Source: Bacteroidetes bacterium 43-93
GTDB taxonomy: Bacteria > Bacteroidota > Bacteroidia > Chitinophagales > Chitinophagaceae
NCBI GenBank assembly: GCA_001897855.1
Contig: MKUO01000018.1
Coordinates: forward strand, 62,001-126,000
Direction of reading: 5' to 3'
DNA length: 64,000 nucleotides
Shown here: positions 45,622 to 55,130 of the stretch, in pieces
Layout: each line of letters begins with the position of its first letter
Numbering within the stretch: the first letter of the stretch is position 1
Translations under genes and position numbers: made by a program
The notes under the pieces: generated by a model
Seen by the model: the letters and a program-made list of their open reading frames with translations, nothing else
What the model was told of the DNA's origin: nothing
Database searches by the model: none

Positions 45622-45978
45622 TTATGCGTTAGCAGTTTCAGAAACCTTGTTACGCTTTTTAGCGTTGTACTCCACTGCATACTTGTCAAGGCGGGTAACC
45701 ATCTGACGCATGATGTTTTCATCACGGTTGAACTGGATATCCAGTTTAGCGTTCAGATCAGTAGGAGCTTTGAACTCAACTACCCAATAAAGACCGGTTG
45801 TTTTTTTAGCGATGGGATAAGCCAGTGAACGCAGGCCCCATGCATCTGTGTGAACAACTTCACCACCGTTTTCCTTGATGAAGTCAACATACTTCTTTTG
45901 TGCTGCTTTAAAATCATCTTCTGCCAGTACGGGCGTAAAGATCAGCATCAGCTCGTAGCTCTGATTTTGTGTTGCCAT
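45622..45978 (-). CDS. rpsF: 30S ribosomal protein bS6
   Basis: 118 residues from ATG 45978 (SYELMLIFTPVLAEDDF, LRSLAYPIAKKTTGLYWVVEFKA, RLDKYAVEYN). The longer frame is rejected because it runs through the leader and the family starts here. The leader has a consensus promoter and a structured segment that may bind the bS6:bS18 complex. No SD precedes the ATG; the leader is U-rich there. Confidence 0.96.
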   Translation of the reverse strand: MATQNQSYELMLIFTPVLAEDDFKAAQKKYVDFIKENGGEVVHTDAWGLRSLAYPIAKKTTGLYWVVEFKAPTDLNAKLDIQFNRDENIMRQMVTRLDKYAVEYNAKKRNKVSETANA

Positions 45979-46004
45979 AAAAAATTTAAAGTGTTTAAAA
46001 ATAC

Positions 46005-46069
46005 TCCCAACCGTCCGGCAGCAACGCCTGGATATCCCCTTACCGGAGATAGCCGAACTGTTTTTGGGA
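46005..46069 (-). promoter_or_regulatory. Candidate bS6:bS18 autoregulatory leader
   Basis: On the minus strand an outer stem TCCCAA/TTGGGA and an inner stem TCCGG/CCGGA are separated by an asymmetric internal loop, with CGG on the 3' side. rpsF leaders in several phyla bind bS6:bS18 through a CCG-containing internal loop; this one is only similar in outline. Confidence 0.4.
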
Positions 46070-46072
46070 CTG

Positions 46073-46105
46073 CAAATGTATAGCAATATTTTAAAAACAG
46101 CAAAA
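46073..46105 (-). promoter_or_regulatory. Promoter of the rpsF-rpsR-rplI operon
   Basis: Minus strand TTTTG, 20 nt, then TACATTTG (complement of 46073-46080). The leader is about 90 nt. Confidence 0.75.
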
Positions 46106-46223
46106 TAAATGGGCGGAATCTCTAATGTATTAACTTAAAGCAATAATCAATAATATGACATTCGCATTAGAAAAATACGGATTGCGTAATAGTACATTTA
46201 TAGTGTGAAAAGAGGAGGTGCTC

Positions 46224-46298
46224 ATGACAAATCATAAACAAACTCAGCATGAAGAAACACTTTACGCTATTATCTGTGCTATTATTGGCGGCTTGTAG
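46224..46298 (+). CDS. Possible upstream small ORF with a perfect Shine-Dalgarno
   Basis: AGGAGGTG at 46213-46220 is fully complementary to the 16S 3' end and sits at ideal distance from ATG 46224. The 24-codon frame (MTNHKQTQHEETLYA...GGL) runs across the start of the T9SS gene in another frame and stops at 46298. It could regulate that gene by ribosome occupancy. Whether it is translated is unknown. Confidence 0.35.
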   Translation: MTNHKQTQHEETLYAIICAIIGGL

Positions 46299-48216
46299 CA
46301 ACTCATTAGCCCAAAATATAATATTTAAAGAAGATTTTGAACATTTTAACAGCCCTGTGATAACGGGTTGGAATACATCTACCCATACCGGCCCGGATGG
46401 CTGGCAGGCCAACCTGATGTACCTGGCCGTAGGATCCACAAACCCTAAATGCTTCTGCTACAACCTGCCAAACACCTTAAATATGAGGAAAGTCGCTGGC
46501 ATATCTGACTGCGGTGGGGCGCACATGTTTAACTACAACAATATCAATGACTTTATGTACACGCCGGCTATTAACCTGAGCGGCCGTAATAGAGTTATAC
46601 TGAAATGGGACTCTTACTTCTGGAAAAAGACAGACGGAGTGTTTACAGAAAAAGCTACGGTAGAAGTATCTGTGGATGGAGGCACCAACTGGGATGTAGT
46701 AGCTAACGTGCCTGCCAATAAGGATAATTACAATTTCTCTACCTACATTGCTGATATCAGCGTATATGCCGGGTATAGCGATGTGCGCATTGGTTTTAGG
46801 TATAGCGACGGCGGTGGCTTTTTTAGCGGGTGGGCTGTAGATAATGTGCAGGTATTTGAGCCAAGTAATAAAGACCTGTCGCTTACAAACATCACCCCCG
46901 AGAATGACCTGCTGGGATATTTGAAGATAAATACCGGATACAATCACCGCTTTAGCGTGTATAACATTGGCACCGATACCGTTCACGAGTTTACCTTGAA
47001 TTATCAGCTGGATAATGGTGCCATCATTACAGATAGTATCAGGAATGTGTCCATCCCCGGATTCACGGGCCAGGATTTTGTGCATAAAATACCGGACACA
47101 TTAACATCACTGGGTAAGCACCCGGTAACAGCATGGGTGAGCCTGGCAAATGACACCCTGCACTGGAACGACACACTGCATACCAACCTGACGGGCGCTT
47201 ATTTTATGCCGCAGAAAATTGTAGCAGTAGAAGAAGGCACCGCTACATGGAGCGCTACCGGACCGCAGGGAATGGTGTATATGAAAAAACTATCGGACAC
47301 CACCGGATACTACGCCTGCCAGGTATCCGTACATGATACCGACCCTATGATGACAGCTGCAACACGGCCTTATTCGGACTATCTCTTTAACCTGGACCAG
47401 AACTATGTGCCTTACTACCTGCTGGACAGGAGAAACCCTGTGGATATAAACAGGCTATTAGAAGAAGTGAAGAAACGCCAGGATTATTTTGGGTTTGCCG
47501 ATATCAATATAGACCCGAAAATAGACGGCAATGCATTTCATGTGACCACTAAAATTCATCCGGCGGTAGATATGACGGGCGACTATCGCGTGCTGCTAAT
47601 TATAACGGAAGATGACGTATCAGGCACAGCGCCGGAATGGGATCAACAGAATATATTTTCGGGCGGGAAGCTGGGGCCGATGTTTGGATATGAAAACCTG
47701 CCTAACCCCATCCCTGCAAAAGACATGAAATATCAATATGTAGTGAGGGGTATCTGGCCATCGCCTGATGGCACCCAAAACCTGCCTGCCTCTATGATAC
47801 ATGACCAGATATACACCGTAAACTTTGACGCAGTACTCCAAGACTCCTGGAACAAAGGCAGATTAAGAGCGAATATCTTTTTGCTGCGAATGTCTGACAG
47901 TTCTGTAGTTAACAGCAATAAGATCCTTTTTTACCTGGATATAAAAGATAAAGAGCTGGTATACGCAAACGCTTTGCTATACCCCAACCCTGCAACCGAG
48001 GCATGCAAACTGGTATTTGATGCAAAAAACAATAATAGCATGACCCTCAGTGTTACCGATATCAGCGGCAGGATAATAAAACAATATGATACCCAATACC
48101 AGGCGGGGAAAAACGAAATATCAATAGATACAAGGTCAATGCCAAACGGCTTGTATTTTGTAAATATGATATCTGCAGACGGCAGAAAAACATTGAAACT
48201 GCAGGTAATACGCTAA
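46249..48216 (+). CDS. T9SS-secreted protein with a MAM-like/choice-of-anchor domain and a redox-dead Omp28-like domain
   Basis: 655 residues with a signal peptide ending SNSLAQ. Residues about 24-205 form a jelly-roll of the choice-of-anchor J kind (IIFKEDFEHFNSP, FFSGWAVDNVQVF). A beta domain follows, then from about 325 an Omp28-like thioredoxin region: VEEGTATWSATGPQG, where both CxxC cysteines are replaced (S335, G338). The C-terminus carries the T9SS sorting domain (LLYPNPATEACKL). It is likely a surface binding protein. A perfect-SD small ORF overlaps its start. Confidence 0.85.
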   Translation: MKKHFTLLSVLLLAACSNSLAQNIIFKEDFEHFNSPVITGWNTSTHTGPDGWQANLMYLAVGSTNPKCFCYNLPNTLNMRKVAGISDCGGAHMFNYNNINDFMYTPAINLSGRNRVILKWDSYFWKKTDGVFTEKATVEVSVDGGTNWDVVANVPANKDNYNFSTYIADISVYAGYSDVRIGFRYSDGGGFFSGWAVDNVQVFEPSNKDLSLTNITPENDLLGYLKINTGYNHRFSVYNIGTDTVHEFTLNYQLDNGAIITDSIRNVSIPGFTGQDFVHKIPDTLTSLGKHPVTAWVSLANDTLHWNDTLHTNLTGAYFMPQKIVAVEEGTATWSATGPQGMVYMKKLSDTTGYYACQVSVHDTDPMMTAATRPYSDYLFNLDQNYVPYYLLDRRNPVDINRLLEEVKKRQDYFGFADINIDPKIDGNAFHVTTKIHPAVDMTGDYRVLLIITEDDVSGTAPEWDQQNIFSGGKLGPMFGYENLPNPIPAKDMKYQYVVRGIWPSPDGTQNLPASMIHDQIYTVNFDAVLQDSWNKGRLRANIFLLRMSDSSVVNSNKILFYLDIKDKELVYANALLYPNPATEACKLVFDAKNNNSMTLSVTDISGRIIKQYDTQYQAGKNEISIDTRSMPNGLYFVNMISADGRKTLKLQVIR

Positions 48217-48240
48217 GGAGATCGTGGCTTTGCATCAACG

Positions 48241-48268
48241 AAAGAGGAACGCAAATGCGTTCCTCTTT
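48241..48268. terminator. Bidirectional terminator between two T9SS genes
   Basis: AAAGAGGAACGCA pairs with TGCGTTCCTCTTT around AA; U-runs occur on both strands. Confidence 0.85.
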
Positions 48269-48287
48269 TAACATCTAAAAACTAGTA

Positions 48288-49697
48288 TTACTGCTTCACA
48301 AAAGGTTGCGCCATTAGCTTATTGCCGCGGGCATCCGTTAATGATAAATGATAATTACCTGGTTGCAATGCTGCCAGCGAGAGTTTCATATTATCTGAGC
48401 CTGCGAGCATTGTCTGCATCACTACCTGCCCTAAGTTATTTACAACCTGAGCGACAACATTACCTGAAATAGCTTGCCTGGATTTTATATTCAGTTCGTT
48501 ATTCGCGGGGTTGGGATATACCATGAAAGAGCTATTCTTAACCACATCAGCAACACCAAGATCCCAACGAGCTTCGTAGTAATAATAATAGTGAATCAAC
48601 TCCAATGTATTCCCCATGTAATTCAACACACCTATTGTTTCAACAGGATTGTTATTGGCATTGTATTTCCAGGCAGTTTTGAAACTAACAACATAATCAT
48701 TGGTAGCAGAATCGACACCGTAGAAGTAGATCGTATCAGGCAGATTAGCTCCATTCAGACGCCTTGTTTCCAGCGAAGACTTGTCCCATCTGTTACTGTC
48801 AGCATTCCAATCCCTGGTTTCATCAAATGTGTAGAAATCAGTACTATTATACCCAAAGCTATCAAGCGTTGATGGAACAAAAGAACCTGCGCCATTATAG
48901 TCTTCCTCGGTTTGAGTCTGCAATTTGTTATTAGGATAATAAGTAAACAATGTACGCGCCGAAGTGTCAAGTACTGATCCTGAGTAGTCGAAGTAAACTG
49001 TTTGTGTAAGATTTCCTGAGCCATCGTAAGTATTTTCGGATTTTCCGGTAGGCGACCAGATACCTGAAACTTTTTGATATTGCGTAAAGGTCAGCTGCTT
49101 ATTTGCAGTATTGTAGGTGTATACACTTTTACCAGCACTATCGAAGGAAGTATTATTCCAAATGAGCATGTATTTAGTTCTGATATTGCCTGCAGCATCA
49201 TAATCAAAAAAATACTGGGCATTATTTTCCAAAGGTGTACCGGGAGGGTTGCTTACCAGGCCCAGTTTAGTATCGAGCTTGCCGGCGGCATTGTATGTGC
49301 TGACGCTACCATTACCAAGGTCAAAACCATTACTCCCTGTATAATAATTTACAGAGGAATCGGATTGTACTTTAGGTGCGTCAGAAAAGTCATCATAATA
49401 CATATCTGTGAAGTCGAACTCGGAACCACGAGGATTAGAATACCAATACTTAGAAGAATCAGCAATGTTCATTCCGGATCCATCGAACTGGTACATAGCA
49501 TAAGAAGCTAACCGTTCATTGCTGCTTGTTGTCTTCGCAGATGCGGATTGAGCATGCAATAACTTTGAAACATTCTGAGACCGGTGTGGCCTCATTAACT
49601 GCCTTAGTGTGTTTATAGATTGCTGAGCAGGGGTTTGCTGTGCATTGGCTGCCATTGTCGCTAACGACAAGGAGAAGAGTAAAAAGGTTTTATTCAT
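48288..49697 (-). CDS. T9SS-secreted protein with YD/RHS-like repeats
   Basis: 469 residues with a signal peptide ending AANAQ. The middle (about 125-370) contains repeated units of the YD/RHS style, such as YFFDYDAAGNIRTKYMLIWN, SVYTYNTANKQLTFTQYQ and SENTYDGSGNLTQTVYFD, about 40 residues apart. There is no toxin or core domain. The T9SS sorting domain (MVYPNPANNELNIKS) closes the protein. It is likely a surface or secreted beta-rich protein. Confidence 0.82.
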   Translation of the reverse strand: MNKTFLLFSLSLATMAANAQQTPAQQSINTLRQLMRPHRSQNVSKLLHAQSASAKTTSSNERLASYAMYQFDGSGMNIADSSKYWYSNPRGSEFDFTDMYYDDFSDAPKVQSDSSVNYYTGSNGFDLGNGSVSTYNAAGKLDTKLGLVSNPPGTPLENNAQYFFDYDAAGNIRTKYMLIWNNTSFDSAGKSVYTYNTANKQLTFTQYQKVSGIWSPTGKSENTYDGSGNLTQTVYFDYSGSVLDTSARTLFTYYPNNKLQTQTEEDYNGAGSFVPSTLDSFGYNSTDFYTFDETRDWNADSNRWDKSSLETRRLNGANLPDTIYFYGVDSATNDYVVSFKTAWKYNANNNPVETIGVLNYMGNTLELIHYYYYYEARWDLGVADVVKNSSFMVYPNPANNELNIKSRQAISGNVVAQVVNNLGQVVMQTMLAGSDNMKLSLAALQPGNYHLSLTDARGNKLMAQPFVKQ

Positions 49698-49716
49698 ACT
49701 GTGATTTTATGTATGC

Positions 49717-49724
49717 CAAATGTA
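49717..49724 (-). promoter_or_regulatory. -7 element of the YD-repeat gene
   Basis: TACATTTG on the minus strand, 19 nt before the start; no clear -33. Confidence 0.45.
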
Positions 49725-49761
49725 ACGGCATCATTTATAATTAATTGTCACAGTATCCCTA

Positions 49762-50280
49762 TTATTTTGTTAAAGCCCGAATAACCTTGTTTGCCCTGCT
49801 TTTAAAGCCCGGCGTGGCTTCCAGCGATAACGTGTTTTGCAAAATAGTTATTAACTCGTGCTTAATATCAGGATATTTTTTTGCCAGGCGCGCTAATACA
49901 GACATCGCAAAAACCTTTATCGCGACAGCTTCTTTTAGATCAGATAAAACATCGAAACAAATATTCATCACCACACCTTCTTCATCTTCCGGCACCGAGC
50001 AGATTTCCAGGATCTTTAGTACATGTCTTTTGATACCATTATGTACCACAGGGCGCTCTAACCTCGATATAATATCGTGGAGATGAGGGTAGAGCAAATC
50101 AGGATGAGCCTCCGCTATTTTACTTAAAACCCAGGAGGCAGGGCGAGCAATATCATCGCCTTCGGTAACAAAGATGTGCACCAGTTCTTTTATCTTTTTC
50201 TTATCGGTACCAATATATTTTACCGCCTGCAAACATTGCTGAGCACTTTGAATCGGGGCTACCCGGCTACGCATATCCAT
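49762..50280 (-). CDS. HEAT-repeat-like cytoplasmic protein
   Basis: 172 residues from ATG 50280; the first ORF codon is a TTG, and two ATGs (50280, 50274) follow it. It is all-helical with HEAT/ARM-like hairpins (IARPASWVLSKIAEAHPDLLYPHLHDII, SDLKEAVAIKVFAMSVLARLAKKYPDI). No signal peptide. It is probably a protein-interaction adaptor and lies divergent to tex. Confidence 0.78.
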   Translation of the reverse strand: MDMRSRVAPIQSAQQCLQAVKYIGTDKKKIKELVHIFVTEGDDIARPASWVLSKIAEAHPDLLYPHLHDIISRLERPVVHNGIKRHVLKILEICSVPEDEEGVVMNICFDVLSDLKEAVAIKVFAMSVLARLAKKYPDIKHELITILQNTLSLEATPGFKSRANKVIRALTK

Positions 50281-50357
50281 AAGCAAATATTAATAAAGAT
50301 TTTCTTTTTAAAAATGAAGCCTCCCTGCTACATTCGCATCCGCAAGAAACAGAGAAT

Positions 50358-52592
50358 ATGATAGAATACAGCAACAGCGTATCTGCCAAACTAGGCATCA
50401 GGGAGCAACAGGTAAAAACAGTACTGGAGTTATTGAATGAAGGCGCTACCATACCCTTCATAGCCCGGTACCGGAAAGACCGCACAGGAGCGCTGGATGA
50501 AGTGCAGATACAGGCCATACAGGAAGAAGCAAAATTTCAGAAAGAGTTTACAGAACGTAAGGCATTTATAGAAAAGACCATTACAGAACAAGGTAAGATG
50601 ACAGAAGCCCTTACCGAAAAACTAAACAAAGCAACTACCATAGCCGAGCTGGAAGATATATACCTGCCTTACAAACCCAAGCGCAAAACCAAAGCACAAA
50701 CAGCCAGGGAAAACGGCCTGGAACCACTGGCCAATATACTTTGGGAGCAAGGAGCTATTGATCCGCTGGCGGAAGCTGCGGCTTTTATTAATGAGAATGT
50801 GAAAACTGCGGAAGATGCCCTGCAGGGAGCAAGAGACATTATTGCAGAAACGGTGAATGAAGATGCGACGGTACGCGCTAAAATGCGTAAACTATTTGAA
50901 GACACTGCTACCGTGCAAAGTAAAGTGCTTGCAGATAAGGAAACGGAAGGCGCCAAGTATAAAGACTATTTTGACTTTAGCGAGCCGGTAAGCAAAATAC
51001 CATCGCACAGGATACTGGCAGTGATGCGCGGTTTTATGGAAGGTATACTGCGCATGAGCATTGCACCGGTAGAAGAAGACGCGCTGCAAATGATAGAAAA
51101 GATGTTTGTAAAAGCAAACAATGCTACGACAGAGCATGTAAAGAAAGCTATTAAAGACGCATACAGAAGACTATTGCAGCCCAGCCTGGAGAGTGAATTC
51201 CGTATGCGGCTGAAGACAAAAGGCGATGAAGAAGCTATCAATGTATTTGCAGAGAACCTGAGGCAATTATTGCTAAGCTCTCCGCTGGGAAGCAAACGCA
51301 TACTTGCCATAGACCCGGGGTATCGTACGGGTTGCAAAATAGTGTGCCTGGATGATAAAGGCACATTGAAAAAAACAGACCTGATATATATACATGAGCC
51401 AGGCAGACTGGCAGATGCGGAACATAAGATACGCATACTGGTGCAGCAATACCAGGCGCAAACAATAGCAATAGGCGATGGCACTGCAGGGAGAGAAACA
51501 GAACAGTTTATCAAGAAACTGAACCTTGGTTTGCCCATATTCCTGGTGAACGAAGATGGCGCTTCTATATACTCTGCATCAGAAACTGCACGTGAGGAAT
51601 TCCCTGACCAGGATGTGACCGTGCGTGGTGCGGTAAGTATTGGCCGCAGGCTGATGGACCCGTTGGCCGAACTGGTGAAAATAGACCCCAAGAGCATAGG
51701 TGTAGGCCAATACCAACATGACGTAAACCAGGTGCGCCTGAAAGAACGCCTGGATCAGACCGTTATCAGTTGCGTGAATATGGTAGGTGTGAACCTGAAC
51801 ACAGCCAGCAAACACCTGCTGAGCTATGTGAGCGGTATAGGGCCATCCATTGCGGACAATATAGTTAACTACAGAAATGAAATAGGTGGATTCACCAGCC
51901 GTAAACAACTGCTGAAAGTGCCCCGACTGGGCAGTAAAGCATTTGAACAATGTGCAGGCTTCCTACGCATCAAAGACGGTGAAAACCCGTTGGATGCAAG
52001 TGCCGTACACCCTGAAGCTTATGAAGTGGTGGCTAAGATGGCTGCCGATATGGGCATCGATATAAAGCACCTGGTGGGCAATGATGATGCGATCAAAAAA
52101 CTGGATACCAAAAAATATATCACTGAAGCAACCGGCGAACATACCATCAAGGATATACTGAATGAATTGAAAAAGCCGGGATTGGATCCGCGTAGTGAAG
52201 CACAGGCTTTTGAGTTCGCGAACATTTACAGCATTGAAGATGTTACTGTGGGCATGATCGTTCCCGGGATGGTAACCAACCTTACACGCTTTGGCGCTTT
52301 CGTAGATATAGGTGTAAAACAAGACGGCCTGGTACACGTGTCTGAAATATCGCATACCTACATCACCGACCCTAACGAAGCATTGAAGCTCAATGATAAA
52401 GTGATGGTAAAAGTACTGGAAGTAGACCTGCCGCGTAAACGCATATCCCTATCCATCAAGCAAACGATGGAAGCACCGGTGCGTCAACAAAAAGGAGGGC
52501 AGCGCCGGCAGGATACCGCTAAAGAGAAGGACATGAGCAATCTGAACATGAACGATGCGTTGAGTATGCTGAAAAAGAAATTTGGTAAATAA
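50358..52592 (+). CDS. tex: Tex-family RNA-binding transcription accessory protein
   Basis: A 744-residue protein with the full Tex layout: N-terminal helical part ([20 protein letters not shown]), YqgF/RNase H-like domain ([31 protein letters not shown]), helix-hairpin-helix repeats ([34 protein letters not shown]) and a C-terminal S1 domain (about 630-705; [21 protein letters not shown]). It acts in transcription-linked RNA metabolism. The DUF3050 gene follows after 5 bp and probably shares its transcript. Confidence 0.95.
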   Translation: MIEYSNSVSAKLGIREQQVKTVLELLNEGATIPFIARYRKDRTGALDEVQIQAIQEEAKFQKEFTERKAFIEKTITEQGKMTEALTEKLNKATTIAELEDIYLPYKPKRKTKAQTARENGLEPLANILWEQGAIDPLAEAAAFINENVKTAEDALQGARDIIAETVNEDATVRAKMRKLFEDTATVQSKVLADKETEGAKYKDYFDFSEPVSKIPSHRILAVMRGFMEGILRMSIAPVEEDALQMIEKMFVKANNATTEHVKKAIKDAYRRLLQPSLESEFRMRLKTKGDEEAINVFAENLRQLLLSSPLGSKRILAIDPGYRTGCKIVCLDDKGTLKKTDLIYIHEPGRLADAEHKIRILVQQYQAQTIAIGDGTAGRETEQFIKKLNLGLPIFLVNEDGASIYSASETAREEFPDQDVTVRGAVSIGRRLMDPLAELVKIDPKSIGVGQYQHDVNQVRLKERLDQTVISCVNMVGVNLNTASKHLLSYVSGIGPSIADNIVNYRNEIGGFTSRKQLLKVPRLGSKAFEQCAGFLRIKDGENPLDASAVHPEAYEVVAKMAADMGIDIKHLVGNDDAIKKLDTKKYITEATGEHTIKDILNELKKPGLDPRSEAQAFEFANIYSIEDVTVGMIVPGMVTNLTRFGAFVDIGVKQDGLVHVSEISHTYITDPNEALKLNDKVMVKVLEVDLPRKRISLSIKQTMEAPVRQQKGGQRRQDTAKEKDMSNLNMNDALSMLKKKFGK

Positions 52593-52597
52593 CCACG

Positions 52598-53368
52598 ATG
52601 GTAAAGAATATAGAAAGCTTTAAGGAACAAATAGCACCACTTAGAGAGCAACTTGTGCATCACCCTCTCTATCCATCCATAAAAACACTGGATGATATAC
52701 ATGCCTTTATGGAGCACCATGTATACGCGGTATGGGATTTTATGAGCCTGCTGAAATCTTTACAGGCCGGGCTCACTTGCACTACTTTGCCCTGGCTTCC
52801 TGTAGGTAATGCAGCAACCCGCTACCTGATCAACGAAATTGTTACCGGCGAAGAAAGCGATGTGGATGAGCAGGGCAAACGGATGAGCCATTTTGAGCTA
52901 TACCTGGAGGCTATGCAAAATGCCGGAGCCAATACAACTGCGATGGAAGCACTTATCAGCGAGCTGAGAAAAGGAATTAACGTAGATGAGGCTATTGCAG
53001 CGGGTAACATACCTGAAGCATCAAAAGCGTTTACCGGCAATACGTTCAAAACCATCAATACAGGAAAGATGCATGTGCAGGCGGCAGTCTTTACCTTCGG
53101 ACGCGAGGACCTGATACCGGGTATGTTCATCAGCCTGGTGGCAGAGTTAAGCAAGACCTTCCCCGGCAAGCTGGATGTATTTAAATACTATTTAGAGCGC
53201 CATATTGAAGTGGATGGGGACCACCACTCTCACCTGGCGTACGAAATGACGTCATCGCTCTGCGGAGATGATACAGAGAAATGGAGTGAATGCCTGTACG
53301 CTGTCAAAGATGCATTGGAAGCACGGATAACTTTATGGGATGCTATTCTGAAAAAGATACAACAGTAA
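52598..53368 (+). CDS. DUF3050 family protein (haem-oxygenase-like fold)
   Basis: A 256-residue soluble protein of the DUF3050 family, predicted to share the helical haem-oxygenase fold. It has [19 protein letters not shown] near 40, the Glu-rich middle [15 protein letters not shown], and [13 protein letters not shown] near 206, which could bind metal or haem. The biochemical role is unknown. It lies 5 bp after tex. Confidence 0.85.
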   Translation: MVKNIESFKEQIAPLREQLVHHPLYPSIKTLDDIHAFMEHHVYAVWDFMSLLKSLQAGLTCTTLPWLPVGNAATRYLINEIVTGEESDVDEQGKRMSHFELYLEAMQNAGANTTAMEALISELRKGINVDEAIAAGNIPEASKAFTGNTFKTINTGKMHVQAAVFTFGREDLIPGMFISLVAELSKTFPGKLDVFKYYLERHIEVDGDHHSHLAYEMTSSLCGDDTEKWSECLYAVKDALEARITLWDAILKKIQQ

Positions 53369-53396
53369 AAAAGGGTGGTCAGACCACCCTTTTTTT
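53367..53396. terminator. Bidirectional terminator, DUF3050 / membrane acyltransferase-like gene
   Basis: AAAAAAGGGTGGTC, A, GACCACCCTTTTTTT: a perfect hairpin overlapping the stop codons of both convergent genes. Confidence 0.9.
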
Positions 53397-54558
53397 ATAA
53401 ATAGCTCAACCACCATTTTTTATGATTCAGCTTGATATTCATAAACCATCGGCATGGAAGATATAATATGCCTACAGCCGTAAGCCAGAATGCATATACC
53501 ATTGGCAATGAAAAGCCCCATCCCGGTTTGGGGGCAAACATCATACTTGTATCTGTAAAATAATACAGCGGTAGATGCATAGTCATTGCCACGATGATCG
53601 CCATGCCGTGTATCAGGTATATGTGCAGCAAATAATAAAACATCGGCACCCTGCCATATACTGTAAATACCCTGGCTGGAGCGCCGGACAATCTTTCGAG
53701 CAAAGGCAGGGAAAGTATTGCCGGGCCAATGGTCATTAACAGGTAGAGCAGCGATGGCGGATATTTTGTGCAGTTAATAAAAGACAGCACTGTACGCCAC
53801 CATGCAGGTTGCACCGTCCAGGGCCGCATATCGCCATACGCATTAGTATAACGCAACACAATGAAGAGCACAATAGCAGAAGAACCTATTATACGGAACC
53901 ACCTGTTTCGCTCTGCCTCCGGTTTGCGGAAAAGTGTACCGAAGCAATAACCTAAAGCCATCACCCCTATCCAGGGAACCAGCGGATATATGACCATAAA
54001 ACGCCCTGCACCTAACGGAGCATTGCCAAATTCGTGAAAGATATTCCACCAGACGGCATTGGAACCGAAATCAGCGGCATGCACTGTATCCAATGTATTA
54101 TGTAAGAGCACCATTACCGCGCCTATAGATAATATCAGCGCCCTGGGAAGAAATACAAATAGTGACAGAAATATCATACTCCAGCCCAATGCCCAAATAA
54201 CCTGGACGAAGATGGTGGAATAATCGAAGTTGAACTGCCAGCCCAGCCGAACTACAGTTAACTCTAATACGATCAGCCAAATGCCACGGGTAAAAAGGAA
54301 CCAGGATGCCTCTTTCGTGGTCTTCCCTTTACTGAGGGACAAATATGCACTGACGCCGGATAGAAATACGAAGATAGGCGCGCAGTAATGAGTTATCCAC
54401 CGGGTAAAAAACATGGGGGTACTGGACACAGACAGATCTGTCGGATCATTGTAAAAATTTGAGAAAAAATCGCGGGTATGGTCTAAGGCCATGATAATCA
54501 TTATGATACCCCTTAACATATCAATGGAGTTAATACGCTTTATTGTATTATTAACCAT
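53395..54558 (-). CDS. DUF1624/HGSNAT-like membrane protein
   Basis: A 387-residue protein with about ten membrane helices. The N-terminus shows the DUF1624/heparan-alpha-glucosaminide acetyltransferase-like block INSIDMLRGIIMIIMALDHTRDFF with the conserved Asp-His, and later FLSGVSAYLSL. Relatives transfer acyl groups across the membrane; the substrate is unknown. The gene is transcribed alone. The 200 bp upstream is AT-rich and leads to the divergent coiled-coil gene. Confidence 0.82.
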   Translation of the reverse strand: MVNNTIKRINSIDMLRGIIMIIMALDHTRDFFSNFYNDPTDLSVSSTPMFFTRWITHYCAPIFVFLSGVSAYLSLSKGKTTKEASWFLFTRGIWLIVLELTVVRLGWQFNFDYSTIFVQVIWALGWSMIFLSLFVFLPRALILSIGAVMVLLHNTLDTVHAADFGSNAVWWNIFHEFGNAPLGAGRFMVIYPLVPWIGVMALGYCFGTLFRKPEAERNRWFRIIGSSAIVLFIVLRYTNAYGDMRPWTVQPAWWRTVLSFINCTKYPPSLLYLLMTIGPAILSLPLLERLSGAPARVFTVYGRVPMFYYLLHIYLIHGMAIIVAMTMHLPLYYFTDTSMMFAPKPGWGFSLPMVYAFWLTAVGILYLPCRWFMNIKLNHKKWWLSYL

Positions 54559-54755
54559 AGGCTTTATGATTTACAAAGTATAATTATACGAGCGAGGTAC
54601 ATCCTGTACCTAACTATATGACAATGAGTTGTGATAAAATCAAAAATATAAAGTATTGGCGAAACGATGACTTAAGTCACCATTTAAAGAATTGATACTT
54701 AATATTTTTGTGACCTATCAATACTATAACACTTCCCAGCTTGAAAGTGATTTCC

Positions 54756-55130
54756 ATGACTAACAAACTTGAGCATTTCAAAGGTGAAAATGAATCTTGG
54801 CAAAGGACACTTAGTTTCCTTGTGGAAGAAAGCCTGTATTTAAAAAACAGGCTCTCTGAAATAGCCAAGGCTGATATTTCTCCCGAGATGCTTGACGAAC
54901 TGGAATACTTTCAAAATACCTTCCTGAATAAAGAGACAGCACTCTCTATAATGCAGAACGACATTGTGGACCAACTGGGCCTGCTTACGGAGCCTAAAGC
55001 ACATGATGGTGCGTTATTCGACCGTATATCTCAACAACAGGAAAAGCTAAGGAAAGATATGGCAGCGATGCACAAGGAGTTTATTGACATCCGTGTGCGG
55101 TTTAATAAAACCATGATAGATAAGCTTTAA
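54756..55130 (+). CDS. Small coiled-coil protein of unknown function
   Basis: 124 residues from ATG 54756 (the frame's first start is a TTG). It is highly charged and helical: TLSFLVEESLYLKNRLSEIA and QQQEKLRKDMAAMHKEFIDIRVRF predict coiled coils. No membrane or signal segment. Its last 4 bases overlap the end of the convergent response-regulator gene, so antisense pairing of the mRNA ends is possible. I cannot place it in a family. Confidence 0.7.
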   Translation: MTNKLEHFKGENESWQRTLSFLVEESLYLKNRLSEIAKADISPEMLDELEYFQNTFLNKETALSIMQNDIVDQLGLLTEPKAHDGALFDRISQQQEKLRKDMAAMHKEFIDIRVRFNKTMIDKL

